From positions 96,865,189 to 96,929,188 of the forward strand of contig OV884009.1 of assembly GCA_930367205.1 (NCBI GenBank): a DNA stretch of 64,000 nucleotides. Reading direction: 5' to 3'. The stretch's first letter is position 1. Each line of letters opens with the position of its first letter. This DNA is from Acanthosoma haemorrhoidale (lineage: Eukaryota; Arthropoda; Insecta; Hemiptera; Acanthosomatidae). Positions 29,292 through 41,010 of the stretch are shown piece by piece. A program made the translations under genes and the position numbers. The notes beneath the pieces are model-generated. The model was not told the origin of the DNA and ran no database searches. It saw only the letters and a program-made list of their open reading frames with translations.

Positions 29292-30560
29292 TTAACAGGG
29301 ATAAGGTAGGAGACAAGATTTGTAAGAAAGGAAATGAGAGGGGTAATTAGGGTTCTGAACTCTGTAAGGAATGAGGTTAATAGGCTGGTGAGATCCACTG
29401 GAAGGTGGAGGAATATCCGAGATGTGTGGTTGAGGATGGGATTGAGCTTGAGGGTTAACGGGATGAATGGAATGCTGGGAAAGGTGATCTTGCGGACAGG
29501 AATTGGGTGGTGCCTGTGACTGCTCTCTGTTGCGAACAGCATCGGCGAAAGAGACAGAAGGCCTCAAATTTCTGGCTGGACCGCTTCTTGTTACTAGTTT
29601 TTCCTCTTCTGGCTGACCACGTTGTTCTGTCCTGGACTTCAGCGTTCTGTAGGCCTTGCAGCCCTTGTAGTTGGCCGGATGTCCTAGCTGGCAAAGCACG
29701 CATACCGCAGGCGATTTCAGGGGCTTTTTGCATAATTCGCTTTTGTGCTGCCCACTGCACTTTACACACCTTGGAGGGTGGTGGCAGTAAGATTTTGTGT
29801 GCCCATATGCCTGACAGTTATGGTACTGGACAATATGGCGTTTGGGATACGGTTTTTCAACCTGTACCCTTGTGTAGTACAGGTTTGTTAGATCATATAT
29901 TTTCTCGACTTTAGGTGGCCTCTCGAGATCAACAAAGAACAGTGGTAATTCTGTTTTTATTGTTTCATCCTGTTGCCTATCCTCACGCAACACGTTTGTT
30001 ATTTTGCGAACTTTGTATCCGAGAGCTATGAGTTCTTCTTTTATTTCGTCAGCTGGTGTGGTTGGGTACAAATTTCTGATCACGACTCGGAGTGATCGTT
30101 CCTGCTTTAATTGGTAGGTGTGGAAGTCTGCATTGGTTTCATCCAAATATTTAACAATCGCTCGATAAGTATTGGGAGTGTCTGGGGAAATTTTTGTATC
30201 CCGAGAGCGATTGAGGCACGTATATTTTCCGGTACCTACAATTTTGCTCATTTGTGAGCATATTAATTTAAAGTTGCTAATGTTGCATACAAATATAGCA
30301 GGCGGCTTGGGCTGTGTTGGAGTTTTGTTGACTTCCATTTCTTCTGCTGGGATATTTTTCAAAGCCTCAAATGTGTTTGGCGTGAAAAAAGGCGACTCTA
30401 TGGCGGTTTCTTTTTTGGATGTGCTGGCCTGTGATGGAACTAGCTGCAGAGGAGGCCATTTGTACGTTCTTATTCAACGTTCTTATGGTTTTCGCTTTAC
30501 AGGTGACGGTGTAGGAGTTGGACCTAGTGACCTTGATCTTTTTTTTTTATTTTGAGACAT
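29292..30560 (-). pseudogene. LINE-1 ORF1: Gag-like nucleic-acid-binding protein
   Basis: The first ATG (30560) gives MSQNKKKRSRSLGPTPTPSP, a basic Ser/Thr/Pro-rich start that hits a stop after 25 codons. The homologous reading resumes around 30450 in another frame and is open to 29292. It includes a domain with LRVVIRNLYPTTPADEIKEE (RRM-like/PRE_C2HC type of Jockey ORF1) and three knuckles (QYHNCQAYGHTKSYC, CVKCSGQHKSELC, CVLCQLGHPANYKGC). It would coat LINE RNA and assist target-primed integration. One early frameshift is the main lesion. Confidence 0.85.
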
Positions 30561-31055
30561 TATTTGTTGATAAAATCTCATTTTATCATAACAACGGTTT
30601 TTGTTAGTAAAAAAGAAGTACATAGCGCCGGTGGGACCCAAGCTCTCAACTCCCATTGGTGAGTCACGGGTCTTGGCTCTGAGCCACCAGATCGACTGGC
30701 TCAGAGAGCTATTACTTGTCGTTAGTGAACGATCGGTGAATGTCTAATGGCAAAGGCGTTCCAATATGGCCGACTACTCAGTCCGATATCACTTATTACA
30801 TTTCACCCAAATATAATAAGCAATTTACTCACGTCTTGAGGGCTTCCTCGTGGCCAGCTCACGTAGCTGCCTGCTAAAACAATTTTATGGGTGAACCGTG
30901 GCCTATAAACGGTAGAAAAAAGTATTCGAAGGACGAGCGAAGGTTTTGAAGAGAGGTTTTTCAGAAAGTAGCGCATGCGCAAAAACTAAAAAAACCTTGC
31001 GCAGTGGCATTATTGTAACCGATGAAGTTCTACTGAGGTGCAATTATTGCTTAAA
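30561..31055 (-). other. LINE-1 5' UTR
   Basis: Non-coding between the ORF1 start and the target duplication at 31056. It contains the near-palindromic stretch GCTCTGAGCCACCAGATCGACTGGCTCAGAG on plus, around 30680-30710, in which GGCTCTGAGCC and GACTGGCTCAGAG can pair. A Jockey internal promoter is expected at its beginning but cannot be pointed to. Confidence 0.65.
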
Positions 31056-33836
31056 AGTCAAATAAAAGAAGAAGTGCAGAAACTATTAAGGGATGGAATA
31101 ATCAGAGAAAGTAATTCACCTTATAATTCACCAAGATGGATAGTGCCAAAAAAGATGGATGCAAGTGGAATTGTGAAAGTGAGAATGGTCATAGACTACC
31201 ACAAACTTAATTTTGAAACCACTAATGATAAATTCCCCTTACCTAATATAGAAGATGTACTGAATAGACTTAAAGGAGCAAAGTATTTTTCAACTATAGA
31301 TTTGGCTTCGGGTTTCCATCAGATAGTAATGGAAGAAGATTCAATTCCGAAAACAGCCTTCAGCATGGAGGACGGACATTACGAGTTCTTGAGAATGCCG
31401 TTCTGTTTGTGCAACGCACCACCAACCTTCCAACGCACGATTAATATGGCAATAGAAAATTTACCTAGGACTATGGATTAAGTTGACGATATCATAATAT
31501 ACTCTAAAAATGAAGAAGAGCACCTAAATGATATAGAAAAGGTGTTGGAAATATCAAAAAAGAATAATCTATGCCTACAATTGGACAAAACTGAATTTTT
31601 CAAAACAGAGCTAAAATTTTTAGGATACGTTGTGACCCAGAACGGACTTAAAACTGATCCAAATAAAATCAAAGCAATTTCAGAATTAAAAATACCAAAT
31701 CACGAAAAGTGATTAAGAAGATTTTTGGGAATGACAAGTTACTACTGCAAATTTATAAAAAATTATGCCAAGATAACAAGACCTCTCAGTGCAGCCATTA
31801 AGACAAAGAGTTATGATTTGGAAGAATTTAAAAACGGATTTCATCAATTAATTCAGAAAATAACCAATACAACAATACTAGCTTATCCAGACTGGAACAA
31901 AAAATTCATATTAACAACTGACGCAAGCAATCGGTGCAGTACTTAGTCAGAAAGTAGATGACGTAGAACACCCCATTGCTTTCGCATCTAGAGTTTTATC
32001 AAAAACAGAGGAAAACTACAGCACTATAGAGAAAGAATTATTATCTATAGTTTATTCCACGCAGACCTTTTAACCGTATCTCTATGGAACAAAGTACCTT
32101 TTGTAAACATACCACAAACCATTAACATGGGTTTTTACAATGAAAACCGAGAACAGTAGGATCATGAAATGGATCTGGAAACTACAAGAGTTTGAGTTCG
32201 AAATAAAGCACAAACAAGGAAAAACAAATTATGTCGCTGACTGTCTCTCAAGAAGAAACAAAATGAACGCTTTAGAAAGTGATATTGAAATTAATATTAA
32301 CCTTCCAAAATAAGGAACTCAAGAATACGATGCTTTTATAAATCAACTCTTGGAACTTGAGGAAACAAACAATCAAAATACCTTAGAATCAGCAGAAGAA
32401 TTACCAATACTAAGTAACAAAGACAGAGAATCTAATAGCACAACATTCACAGGCCAGTAATAGTGAACAAGTATGGCTGGTAGATAGCGACAAGTGTTTA
32501 AACATTGAGAAGAATCAGATCTTAATAAAAAGAGGAACCAATAAGATTACCTATGAAAAAATATTTGAGAAGAATCGCTACACCTTACACATTAATAATA
32601 TCGAAAAGATAAATGAATTGCTATTGGAGGTATTACGACCAAACAAAGTTTACGGTATATACTGTCAAACAAACTTCAAAACTTTAAATGAGGTTTACGA
32701 AGACTATTTAAAACAGATACAAAAATTAATTGAAAAAGAAGACAAAACAGTAAAATTTAAAAGATACCTTCTATTATGTGAAGATATTACTGAATTAAGT
32801 GACCAAAAACAGGCAATCTTGGATTATCACTACGGTAAGACTTGCCATCGTGGTATTTTGGAGACTTACAATAAATTATATAATAAAGAGAAAAATTTAC
32901 TTTCCGAAATGAAGGATAAGATTACAGAAATTATAAACCAATGTGATATTTGTAAAACAAATAAATACGACAGGAACCCGATTCAATGCAAATTTATGGT
33001 AACACCAACTCCCGATAGGCCATTTCAAGAAATTATGATGGATTTATTACAATTTGACAAAAAAATAATCTTTACAACCATTGAAACTTTTTCAAAACGT
33101 CTATGTGCACAGGTGATTAATAACGAAAATGCCTTAACCATTAGCCAAAGTTTGAAGCAATACATTAGTCAGGGTATAGAATATCAGAATACCAGAGCGT
33201 ATTTAAGCAGACCATGGTAAAGAATTTAATAGTATTTTAGTTCAGCAATTTTGTAAAGCCACTGGCATAACAATTCATTATACCAGTACGAATCATTCTA
33301 ATTCACTAGGAATCCTAAATAAATGTCATGCAACGCTAAATGAAATTATACGAATAAACATTAATCAAAATAAGAATATCAAATTTGAAAGAATTGTATA
33401 AACAAGTTCGATAGCTTATAACAACACTCTAAATCAAAATTTAAAACTAACTCCAAATGAAATTACGTTCGGAAAAACGAGAGATACCTATGAAACTGAC
33501 GACATACAGGAAACATATTTTAATGGTTATTTTCAACAATTAAAAGATTTGCACAACACAGTTAAACAAAAAATTGAATACATTAAAGAACAAAGAACTG
33601 ATAGATTAAATAAAAACCGTGAAGAACCTCCTGAGCTTAACTCAGAAGAATTTGTCAAAACATCTAGGATTAATCCTAAAAAGAATCCATTGTATAATAG
33701 AATAAAAATAGGTAATACACACATTAATAACGTAAAAAGACCTAACAAAAAGAGAAAAGCACATTTTATTCCGGAAGATGATAATAATACGGACATTCAT
33801 CCTGCTCGAGGTCCTAGTAGCAGCAACAGCTATTAA
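31056..33836 (+). pseudogene. Gypsy A pol: RT, RNase H and integrase
   Basis: RT begins right at the LINE-1 target duplication with EEVQKLLRDGIIRESNSPY and has YFSTIDLASGFHQI. At 31480 the catalytic motif reads VDDIIIYSK after a premature TAA. RNase [12 protein letters not shown] (about 31900), then frameshift, [20 protein letters not shown]. Tether: EFEIKHKQGKTNYVADCLSR at 32190. Integrase: HYGKTCHRGILETYNKLY zinc finger near 32830, PDRPFQEIMMDLLQF core, TSTNHSNSLGILNKCH as a degenerate third-acid region, and a basic tail ending at 33836. Around nine stops or frameshifts. It supplied reverse transcription and integration when intact. Confidence 0.88.
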
Positions 33837-34772
33837 ATATGAAATTAATCGTTAATTGTTTTGTCATTTATATAATCTAACTATATTAAAAGAATAATTA
33901 CCCATATTTATAATTAAGTAAGAGCTATTAATCATAAGTTGAAAACCTTTCCATTACAATGTAACCTACGAAATATGTCTAGAATGCATTCTGAACAACG
34001 AGATAACTTGTAATTATTATTTTACTTATGTGTGAGAAAATTTGTAAATATCTCCTATAGTTTTCAACCTGTTAACGAGTTATAATTTGAGAAACTTGTG
34101 TGCAAGATAAGAGAGTACACATTGTTTATGCTTGAAGGATTAATAAAATTCTTTTCTAGTATTTAAGTGTTTACCCATGTTATAAAAATAGAGCATACTA
34201 ATATTGATTTAATAAGAAAATGTTATTTTAATTTGTATGTATAATTTTGATTCATTAAAACTACGGAGTGATAATTATAATTTTTATTTCATACTGTATA
34301 CTTAATAATCCCATATCGAATACTGTAATGTGCCATTTACTATATTTTTGATTCATTTTATATAAGAGAATTTCTTTAATATTTTATCAAATCAAGGAAC
34401 TAATAATAATACTATGTTAAGTATAATTTTTCCTCTTACATTGTTAAGTTATTTTGATGGAACTTTATGTTCACTTTATGCACTTTTGTAAATAATTATT
34501 ATTACCCTGAAACTATACGCATATTGTACACTTAAATTTACTTGTTAATATGAGTATTATTAATTGAGAATTAATAATACCAAAGCAATGTTACTTCAAG
34601 TATGGTATTCATTTAAAATTTATATTATGTACTTATTATTAAAAGTGTCAACTAATGTAACTCTGTAAGACCAACTATAAATGCTCTAATTGTGTCGTCA
34701 GGTATCTTAGTAAGTAAGATTATGTTCTTTTTTGCACATACCAGGAGTAATGTTTAATTTTAGCCCGCAAGG
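33837..34772 (+). other. Gypsy A 3' region without recognisable env
   Basis: About 0.9 kb, AT-rich, full of stops in all frames. An ATG at 33838 is followed by KLIVNCFVIYII and a stop, which looks superficially like a signal peptide, but nothing after it supports an envelope gene. It may be a decayed env or a long 3' UTR. Confidence 0.4.
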
Positions 34773-34991
34773 AGTTACGATCTCTTAAATAATCCAAAAC
34801 ATGGCTAATCCATGTTTACACTCCCCCCTATATATATAGGCTGAGCCTAAGGCTCTCGCGATCATTTTACCTCCATGTAGCTAGCTCAGTGTTAAGTTGT
34901 TACTCTGTTACTCCACTAGTATAAGACTCTTTGTTGTATCTTTCCAATAAATCTTATTAAAAAGGGTCTTCCGTCGAGAGATTATTTAATT
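34773..34991 (+). repeat. Gypsy A 3' LTR
   Basis: 219 bp, AGTTACGATCTCTT to GATTATTTAATT. Matches 4967-5189 apart from a few substitutions and one small indel. Followed by the ATAT target duplication (34992-34995), after which the rest of the Gypsy B LTR resumes. Confidence 0.9.
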
Positions 34992-35004
34992 ATATAATAC
35001 AACA
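34992..35004 (+). repeat. Gypsy B 5' LTR, right end
   Basis: ATATAATACAACA equals the last 13 bases of the Gypsy B 3' LTR (39317-39329). Followed by TGGTGTCAGG, the probable primer-binding site. Confidence 0.88.
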
Positions 35005-35053
35005 TGGTGTCAGGTGAAATCCTAGTTATTTAATAAAGTGAATAAGTGTCATA

Positions 35054-36116
35054 GTGGCACGATGCAACCAACCGCATTCTGTGATGGAGTTTAAACCACC
35101 CGCTGAATTAACGTTTTCTGGTAGTATTGCAGAAAACTGGAAAAATTGGAAGCAGAAATTGGAATACTATCTTTTAGCAACTGAAAAGGATAAAAAAGCA
35201 GATAAAGTTAAAAGATCAATTTTACTCAACTTGATTGGTGATGAAGGTTTGGCTATTTTTAATACGTTTGGACTATCTACTGAAACGTCGACATATGACG
35301 CTGTAATTACTAAATATGAAAACTAGTGTAAAGAAAAGAAGAATGTGTTGTTTGAGCGGCATAAATTCTTTAAAACGTTGAGAATTGATGGTCAGACTAT
35401 TGACAATCACGTGACAGTGCTTCGCACTATTGGAGCAAGCTGTGAATTCGGTGATCAGTTTTCTAACTAGGGATCAAATTGTTTTACACTTATCAGATCA
35501 AGGGCTACAGGAAAGAATATTAAGAGAAAGTGAACTAGATTTACTTAAAGTGGTTGATTTTGTAAAAGTATCTGACACTACAAAGGAACAAGTGAGAGTA
35601 ATACTAGAGAAATCCGGATTAAAAAGAGGTAATAATAAATCTAATTATAACGCAGCTAATGATGAAGGCAGTAAACTTAATAATAATCTTAGGCTTAAAT
35701 ACGGGAATCACAGTGGCATGAACATCAATATTGATGCGGTATACTATCAGTGTCAGAAGTGTGGAAATAAACATAGACCCAATAATTGTCCAGCATATGG
35801 AAAGTATTGCAGTTTATGCAATAAGCCAAATCATTTAGCAGTTGCATGTTTTAAAAACAAGAAAAATATAAGTTTAGTACAGAAAAATAAGTATGAAAGT
35901 GAACAAGGTTATGCGGATTCCCTTATTGACTCTTGTGAATTAGTTGAGAGCTCAAAGAAAAGTTTTAAAATTGATAGTTTACAGTGGTCACAAAATTTAA
36001 ATATTAATGACAAGGAATTGGAGTTCAAGCTTGATACGGGAGCTGAGAATAATGTAATGCCAATAAGCTGTCTGTTCACATTGGGAGTAAGTAAAATATG
36101 TGTAATAATAGACAAA
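35054..36116 (+). pseudogene. Gypsy B gag and protease (CsRn1-like)
   Basis: Starts MARCNQPHSVMEFKPPAEL, then ENWKNWKQKLEYYLLATEK, the usual opening of CsRn1/K02A2.6-like Gag. Stops at 35324 and 35467 with a frame change interrupt it. The second part has KCGNKHRPNNCPAYGKYC and LCNKPNHLAVACF: a C-x2-C-x3-H-x4-C knuckle (CHHC-like variant typical of CsRn1 elements), then a CCHC knuckle. The protease active site is FKLDTGAENNVMP near 36030. The particle and protease parts are fused as in the clade. Non-functional copy. Confidence 0.8.
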
Positions 36117-39081
36117 TAATGCTGGAGGGATTTGGAGGCAATCAGTTGAAATCTTTAGGAGTTATTAAATTGCAATGTAGTGACAATAATGTGAGGAATT
36201 GCCAACTTAGTTTTGTTGTAGTGAATGATGCAAACAATAATAAAATTAAACCCTTACTGTGGTTGGATGGTTGTGTTAAATTAAACTTAATTAAAACAAT
36301 AAATGATCGTGCAGTTGATAATCAAACAAAAATGGAAATTTTGAAGAGAAATGAAGACATATTTCATGGAACTGGACTGATAAAAATTATGAGTGTTACA
36401 TTAAAGTGGATAAATCTGTAGCACCAGTTATATCAGACCTCCTAGAAGAGTACCTTTATCTATTAGGGACAGGTTGCAAGAAAAGTTAAATCTTTTGGAG
36501 GGAGGAAAAATTATTGAAAAAAAAGTGGATTGTCCAGTGACATGGCTCAGCAATCTTGTGGTAATCAAAGAATTAGATGGAAGTCTTCGAGTATGTTTGG
36601 ACCCAACTGATCTAAACAAAGCCATCATTAAAACACCTCCGCTAATACCTACCTTGCAAGAAGTAACTTCTCAGTTAGTAGGTAAATGTTGGTTTTCTTT
36701 ACTTGATCTTAAGGAGGGCTTTTATAATATTAAACTAGACAAAGGATCGTCTAAATTGTGTGCGTTTTCAAAACCTTTTGGGTGCTATAAATTCCATAGA
36801 CTCCCATTTGGTGTATCCAACGCCCCTGAGGAGTTCCAAAGATAAAGTAAACACTTCCATATTTTCAGATATTCCTGGACTTATAATAAATTTTGATGAC
36901 ATTTTAAATGCAACTGAGACAGATAAAGATCATGATGAAGTGCTAAATAAAGTATTAGAAAGGACCAGGTCAAGTAATTTAAAATTTAATCCTAGTAAAT
37001 TTCAATATAAAACCAATAAAGTTACATTTTTCAGGTTTGAGTTTGAAAAAAATTGGATGAAAGTTGACCCCCATAGAATAGAAGCTATTAAAAGTTTAGA
37101 GAACCCTAGTAATAAGAAGGAATTACAGAGAATTTTGAGCATGCTTCATTACATAAGAAATTTTATTCCAAATTTAGGTGACTCAACTTCTAATTTGCGT
37201 ATCCTTTTGAAATGTAATGTGGAATTTATTTGGACACAAGCACATTTAATGCTTCTAAAAAATATAAAAAATTAATTACGAAAATTCCAGTATTAACACA
37301 TTTTGACACATCTAAGGAAATTACTATTGAATGTGATGCATCTAAGGATGCTGTTTAATGCAGGAGGGACAACCTATATCCTATGCGTCAAGGTCGTTGT
37401 CACCAACAGAAAAGAATTTTTTACAAATTGAAAAGGAATTATTAAGTCTTCTTTTTGCAACATCTAAATTCCATTTATACATCTATGGGCGTAAAACTTG
37501 CGTCAGAACAGACCACAAACCTCTTGTGTCTCTAATTAAAAGGAATGTTGGAGAAATACCATCACCCAGATAGCAGCGGATGATTCTTAAATTAATTAAA
37601 TATGACTTAGATTTGGGAAATGTGCCTGGGAAGGAATTATATATTGCTGATTTGTTGTCAAGAGGTTGTGAAAATGAGGAGAACGTCAATTCTGAAGAAG
37701 ATTGGATTAGTGAGATAGTTCATGAAGTACCATCTAATAATTATCAATTGCAGGTCACGCCTAGAAGAAAAAGGATTCTCGAAGAAGAAACCGCCAAGGA
37801 TAAGACATTACAATGCCTAGTGCAGTACTACATGAAGGGATGGCCTGCCAATAGTAAAGATGTGCCTGAAGAAATAAAAGTATCTTACAAATTTATAGAT
37901 GAAATTTGTGTTAGTGAAAACTTAGTATTTGTGGGCCGAAAGCTGTTTTCGCCTATTTACTTGAGAAAAGAAATTTTGGAGCTTCATAGTCCGCATTTAG
38001 GAGTCACCAAAACACAAGCAAGGGCAAGACAAATATTTTACTAGCCGCAAACGGACTCACAAACTCAGATATTGAAGAATATGTATTAAAATGTAGAATA
38101 TGTGAAACTTTTAGGAATAAAAATATAAAGGAACCTTTATTGCTTTACCCGGTACCATCGAGACCTTATCAACTGGTCGGTATGGATTTCTTCCAATTAG
38201 GAAACTATTTCTACTTAATAATTGTGGATTATTTATCAGCCTGGTTTGATGTAGTAAAGATGGCATATAAAACAGCATCAGAAACAATCAAGGCTATTAA
38301 ACCAATATTTGCAACACTGATGAAATTGTGGCTGATAATATGCCTTTCTCATCATTTGAGTTCAAGCAATTTTGTCAAGGATGGGAAATAAAATTAACTA
38401 ACACTATCCACAATCAAATGGAATGGTGGAGAAATCAGTTGGTATTTGCAAAAGCCTCATAATAAAATGTTACAAATCTGGACAAGATTTCAATTTAGGA
38501 TTAATGGAGTATAGAAACTGCCCAATCACAGGATTGTCAGTAAGCCCAGCACAAATACTGATGAGCAGACAGCTAAGAACAGTCATCCCAACTATTGAAG
38601 AAAACCTTCTGCCAAATGTCGTTGGGGTGAAGGAGGATAAGGAGCTTAAACAGCAAAAGTCTAAGCTAAACTATAATAAAACATCACAGCAGAGAAGAGG
38701 TGTCAATGATGGTGAAAGTGTAGTCCATAAAAGAGGAAAGAGATGGGAGCCAGCCCAGATTATTAAATCTACCAATGCACCTAGATCCTACATAATAAGA
38801 ACTGAGGATGGTCAAACATTAGTTAGGAATTCAGTCCATCTACGGAAATCAGGAAATCCTTTTGCTGTTAATAGAGAACAAAATAATTATCCCACTTAGG
38901 AAAATAACATTACCGAAAGTAATGAATTGAATACAAAGACTCAACTGGTTCCAGCTCAATCACCTCAACATCCAGAAGAGAGTCCTGAGGTCACTTCTGA
39001 AACCCAAAACCCAGCTCTACCTCAAGCTATGTCTAGATATGGTAGAAAAATTATTAAACCTAAAAGATTAGTGGAAGAATG
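36117..39081 (+). pseudogene. Gypsy B pol: RT, RNase H, integrase
   Basis: RT: VVIKELDGSLRVCLDPTDLN and WFSLLDLKEGFYNI, FGCYKFHRLPFGVSNAPEEFQ; a frame break at about 36842 then FDDILNATETDKDHDE (the YVDD-type site reads FDD). RNase H: QPISYASRSLSPTEKNFLQ, VRTDHKPLVSLI at 37360-37560. Tether: VPGKELYIADLLSRG. Integrase: HSPHLGVTKTQARARQIFY (zinc finger side), MDFFQLGNYFYLIIVDYLS core at about 38165, GMVEKSVGICKSLI-like third-acid region, MEYRNCPITGLSVSPAQILM. The C-terminus MSRYGRKIIKPKRLVEE ends at 39081. Multiple stops and frameshifts. Confidence 0.85.
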
Positions 39082-39176
39082 AACTTTAATAGTTCAATTG
39101 GTATTATGGTATTTTGTCTATTTTGAAAGTTTATTTTATTTTGTTGAACATAATTATTAATCTGAAATTTAAATAT

Positions 39177-39191
39177 AAGAAGGGAGGAGGG
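39177..39191 (+). other. Gypsy B polypurine tract
   Basis: AAGAAGGGAGGAGGG immediately before the 3' LTR. Confidence 0.8.
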
Positions 39192-39329
39192 TAACACTGT
39201 ATGTAACAGCGGTTGAACCTCCAGTTATAATAAACATGTAATGTGTTGTAATGCTCCTAACTTGGTTGTATTTAATAAAGTTATAAGCAATGGCAGGAGA
39301 CATAATTAATAATTCCATATAATACAACA
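39192..39329 (+). repeat. Gypsy B 3' LTR
   Basis: 138 bp, TAACACTGTATG to ATAATACAACA. Collinear with 4838-4966 plus 34992-35004, with about ten substitutions. Short LTRs are usual in the CsRn1 clade. Contains AATAAA (ATAATAAAC and TTTAATAAAG). Confidence 0.9.
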
Positions 39330-40782
39330 ACGACTACGAAAACGATTTTAATTATAGTTTTATTAGCGTTTCATATTTCTGGTACACTAAAGTTCCAATA
39401 AATATTAAATGTTAAATCTGGAATTCAAGCACTATAATTTGATTCCCTACTCAATATAATAGGTAAATATTTATTTTTTAAATTATAGAGTAACTGATTA
39501 CTTAATGGAGCTGTTTTTCCACGGACTTTTTTAGAATTACGTCTAATTTGCACCAAGAATACTCTGCAAATTAGTACTCCTATAGTAAGTCCCGACCCTT
39601 ATACAATTTCAAATCATTATTGTGATAAAGGTATTAATTTTTTGAATAACTGATAGCAAGTGAATACAGTACTACATACATTTTGAATTATAACAATTAA
39701 TTTAAACACTCATTGCTTTTGCAATTAAAAAACCTAAGAAATTGTAACATAATCAAACATTTTTTTCATATTTCATTGGATAGATTCTAACTAAAAATAT
39801 GCGGATGACTATTATGAAATGTTTGATTTGTATTTGTTCCTGAGAAATAATTCTTACTCAAGTCAATTTGACATAAACTAATGCTGATTAGGAACTATGA
39901 TCTATGTGTTAATGGAGCAGACGGGTACTAACCATCGTTGAAGAATGTATTCTGATATCGATGACAAGAAGGCAACTGAGACTGAAAACTCATACCGGAG
40001 CCTTAAATACCCTACCGGAACTAGACCGTATTAATATTACATTATTATAAATCAACAGCGGAAGTTACAACTGCTCCTGCTGTGTAGTAAGCACGTGGCT
40101 TCTGTTTATTAGGAACGCAAATTATGTCGTCTAAAACTATTTGAGATCTTTATCTATTCCAGTGAAGGACATTATCCTTTAATACATGAATTTCATGAAC
40201 TAATTAGACACTGGCTTGATCATTTTCAAAGTTTAGTTATTCTTGCTAACACTTATAATTTCTCCGCGGGTCTATCGGGTCCGGTGACAACAGTGCTTTA
40301 GTTATACTTAGAACGTTATCATATTAAAGGGCATGATGGGTTACAAAGGTTGAGGTACTAGTCCACTATAATTACTAGATGCCATTACAAAGGCCATTAA
40401 TATCACTTCTGCAACTTTAGCAGATATCAATGAAGCTATTGAATTTTCATTTATAGATGGGGGCTTAGAGATTTCAAGTTTGTCTTTGTTATAACAGAGT
40501 ATTGAAGAATCCGAGCTGTTCTGTATGGTCTATATCTGCTAGGGCTTCGAAGTTATTCGGATAAATATAAACTTTAGATGATTAAAAAACGAATGAAAAG
40601 TAAGGTAAATAACAACCTACAATGGTTTGCTTTTAACTGTCTTTATTTTACTTCTGATCCTCTAGATATAGTTACAGGCTTTGTTTACATGGGGCTACGT
40701 AGTATTAGACCTAATATTGTCTTGCCGCGAGCCATAACTTACATAAGGGCTGGTGGCCTATTGTATATACCTTATTCATAGA
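39330..40782. other. AT-rich interval between Gypsy B and AdV-2
   Basis: No gene is recognised. Bases 39843-39985 recur at 51022-51160 (CAAGTCAATTTG, ATAAACTAATRCTGATTAGGAA, GAGCAGACGG-TACT), evidence of an uncharacterised dispersed repeat. Confidence 0.45.
39843..39985 (+). repeat. Dispersed repeat, copy 1 (second at 51022-51160)
   Basis: About 140 bases align directly with 51022-51160 with roughly 15% differences by eye. Shared segments include TCAAGTCAATTTG, CTGATTAGGAA and TTAATKGAGCAGACGG. Confidence 0.65.
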
Positions 40783-41010
40783 TTGTAACTATGTAGCATT
40801 ATGTACGCAAATATAATATTTATATATGTATCTATGTATCAAACGTATGTATTGTATATAAATGTAACTATGTAACATATATACGTATGCATACACACTA
40901 TTTATAGGTGTAACTATATACCATCCTTATTTACATACATTATTTATAGACTTAACTATATACCTTACAAATGTAAATAAACTATTTACAGATGGGCTTA
41001 TATACCGTAT
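40783..41010. repeat. Degenerate tandem repeat, period about 43 bp
   Basis: Four to five diverged units with the pattern (T)TGTAACTAT-TA-CAT...TTTATAG. Unit starts are at about 40785, 40860, 40908, 40950 and 40993; an interstitial TATGTATC run breaks the first unit. Confidence 0.55.

Larger units (their letters stand above)
12101..31055 (-). mobile_element. LINE-1: complete Jockey-type retrotransposon, antisense, carrying two insertions
   Basis: Flanked by AGTCAAATA (12092-12100 and 31056-31064), a 9-bp target duplication at which the Gypsy A Pol frame is split and continues. The minus-strand order is 5' UTR (30561-31055), ORF1 (30560-29292), ORF2 in three pieces (29278-29107, 22126-21957, 14679-12432), 3' UTR, and a (TAA)n tail (TTATTATTATTATTA on the plus strand at 12101). 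Without BEL-2 and AdV-1 it is about 4.7 kb, a full length for the Jockey superfamily. Confidence 0.88.
4967..34991 (+). mobile_element. Gypsy A: errantivirus-like Ty3/Gypsy element with nested insertions
   Basis: LTRs of 223 and 219 bp (4967-5189, 34773-34991) begin AGTTA and end TTAATT, and the insertion is flanked by ATAT (4963-4966 and 34992-34995). AGT...AATT LTR ends and TATA/ATAT-type targets are known for the gypsy/17.6/297 (errantivirus) group. Its own sequence, excluding guests, is about 5.4 kb plus LTRs: gag, protease, RT, RNase H and integrase. No env gene could be recognised. It is interrupted by BEL-1 in gag and by LINE-1 just before RT. Confidence 0.85.
4838..39329 (+). mobile_element. 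Gypsy B: CsRn1-like Ty3/Gypsy retrotransposon, split by nested insertions
   Basis: The short (about 138-bp) LTR begins TAACACTGT at 4838 and is interrupted after CCATAT at 4966 by Gypsy A. Its last 13 bases resume at 34992-35004, directly before gag and pol at 35054-39081. The 3' LTR is 39192-39329 after a purine tract. Removing Gypsy A (4967-34991) and one ATAT copy restores a continuous 5' LTR collinear with the 3' LTR. The two LTRs differ at about ten of 129 compared positions, the highest divergence in the stack, fitting its place as outermost and oldest layer. A clean target duplication at its outer ends was not resolved. Confidence 0.85.

Noticed and set aside
33838..34770. Errantivirus env gene
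   Set aside because: A short hydrophobic start after pol but no cleavage motif, Cys pattern or membrane anchor could be read through the stops.
4838..39329. Target-site duplication for Gypsy B
   Set aside because: Flanks (CGAATGTAG and ACGACTACG) share no convincing direct repeat, so none is claimed.
40578..40781. 67-codon open frame
   Set aside because: No similarity, no context, composition like surrounding AT-rich DNA.
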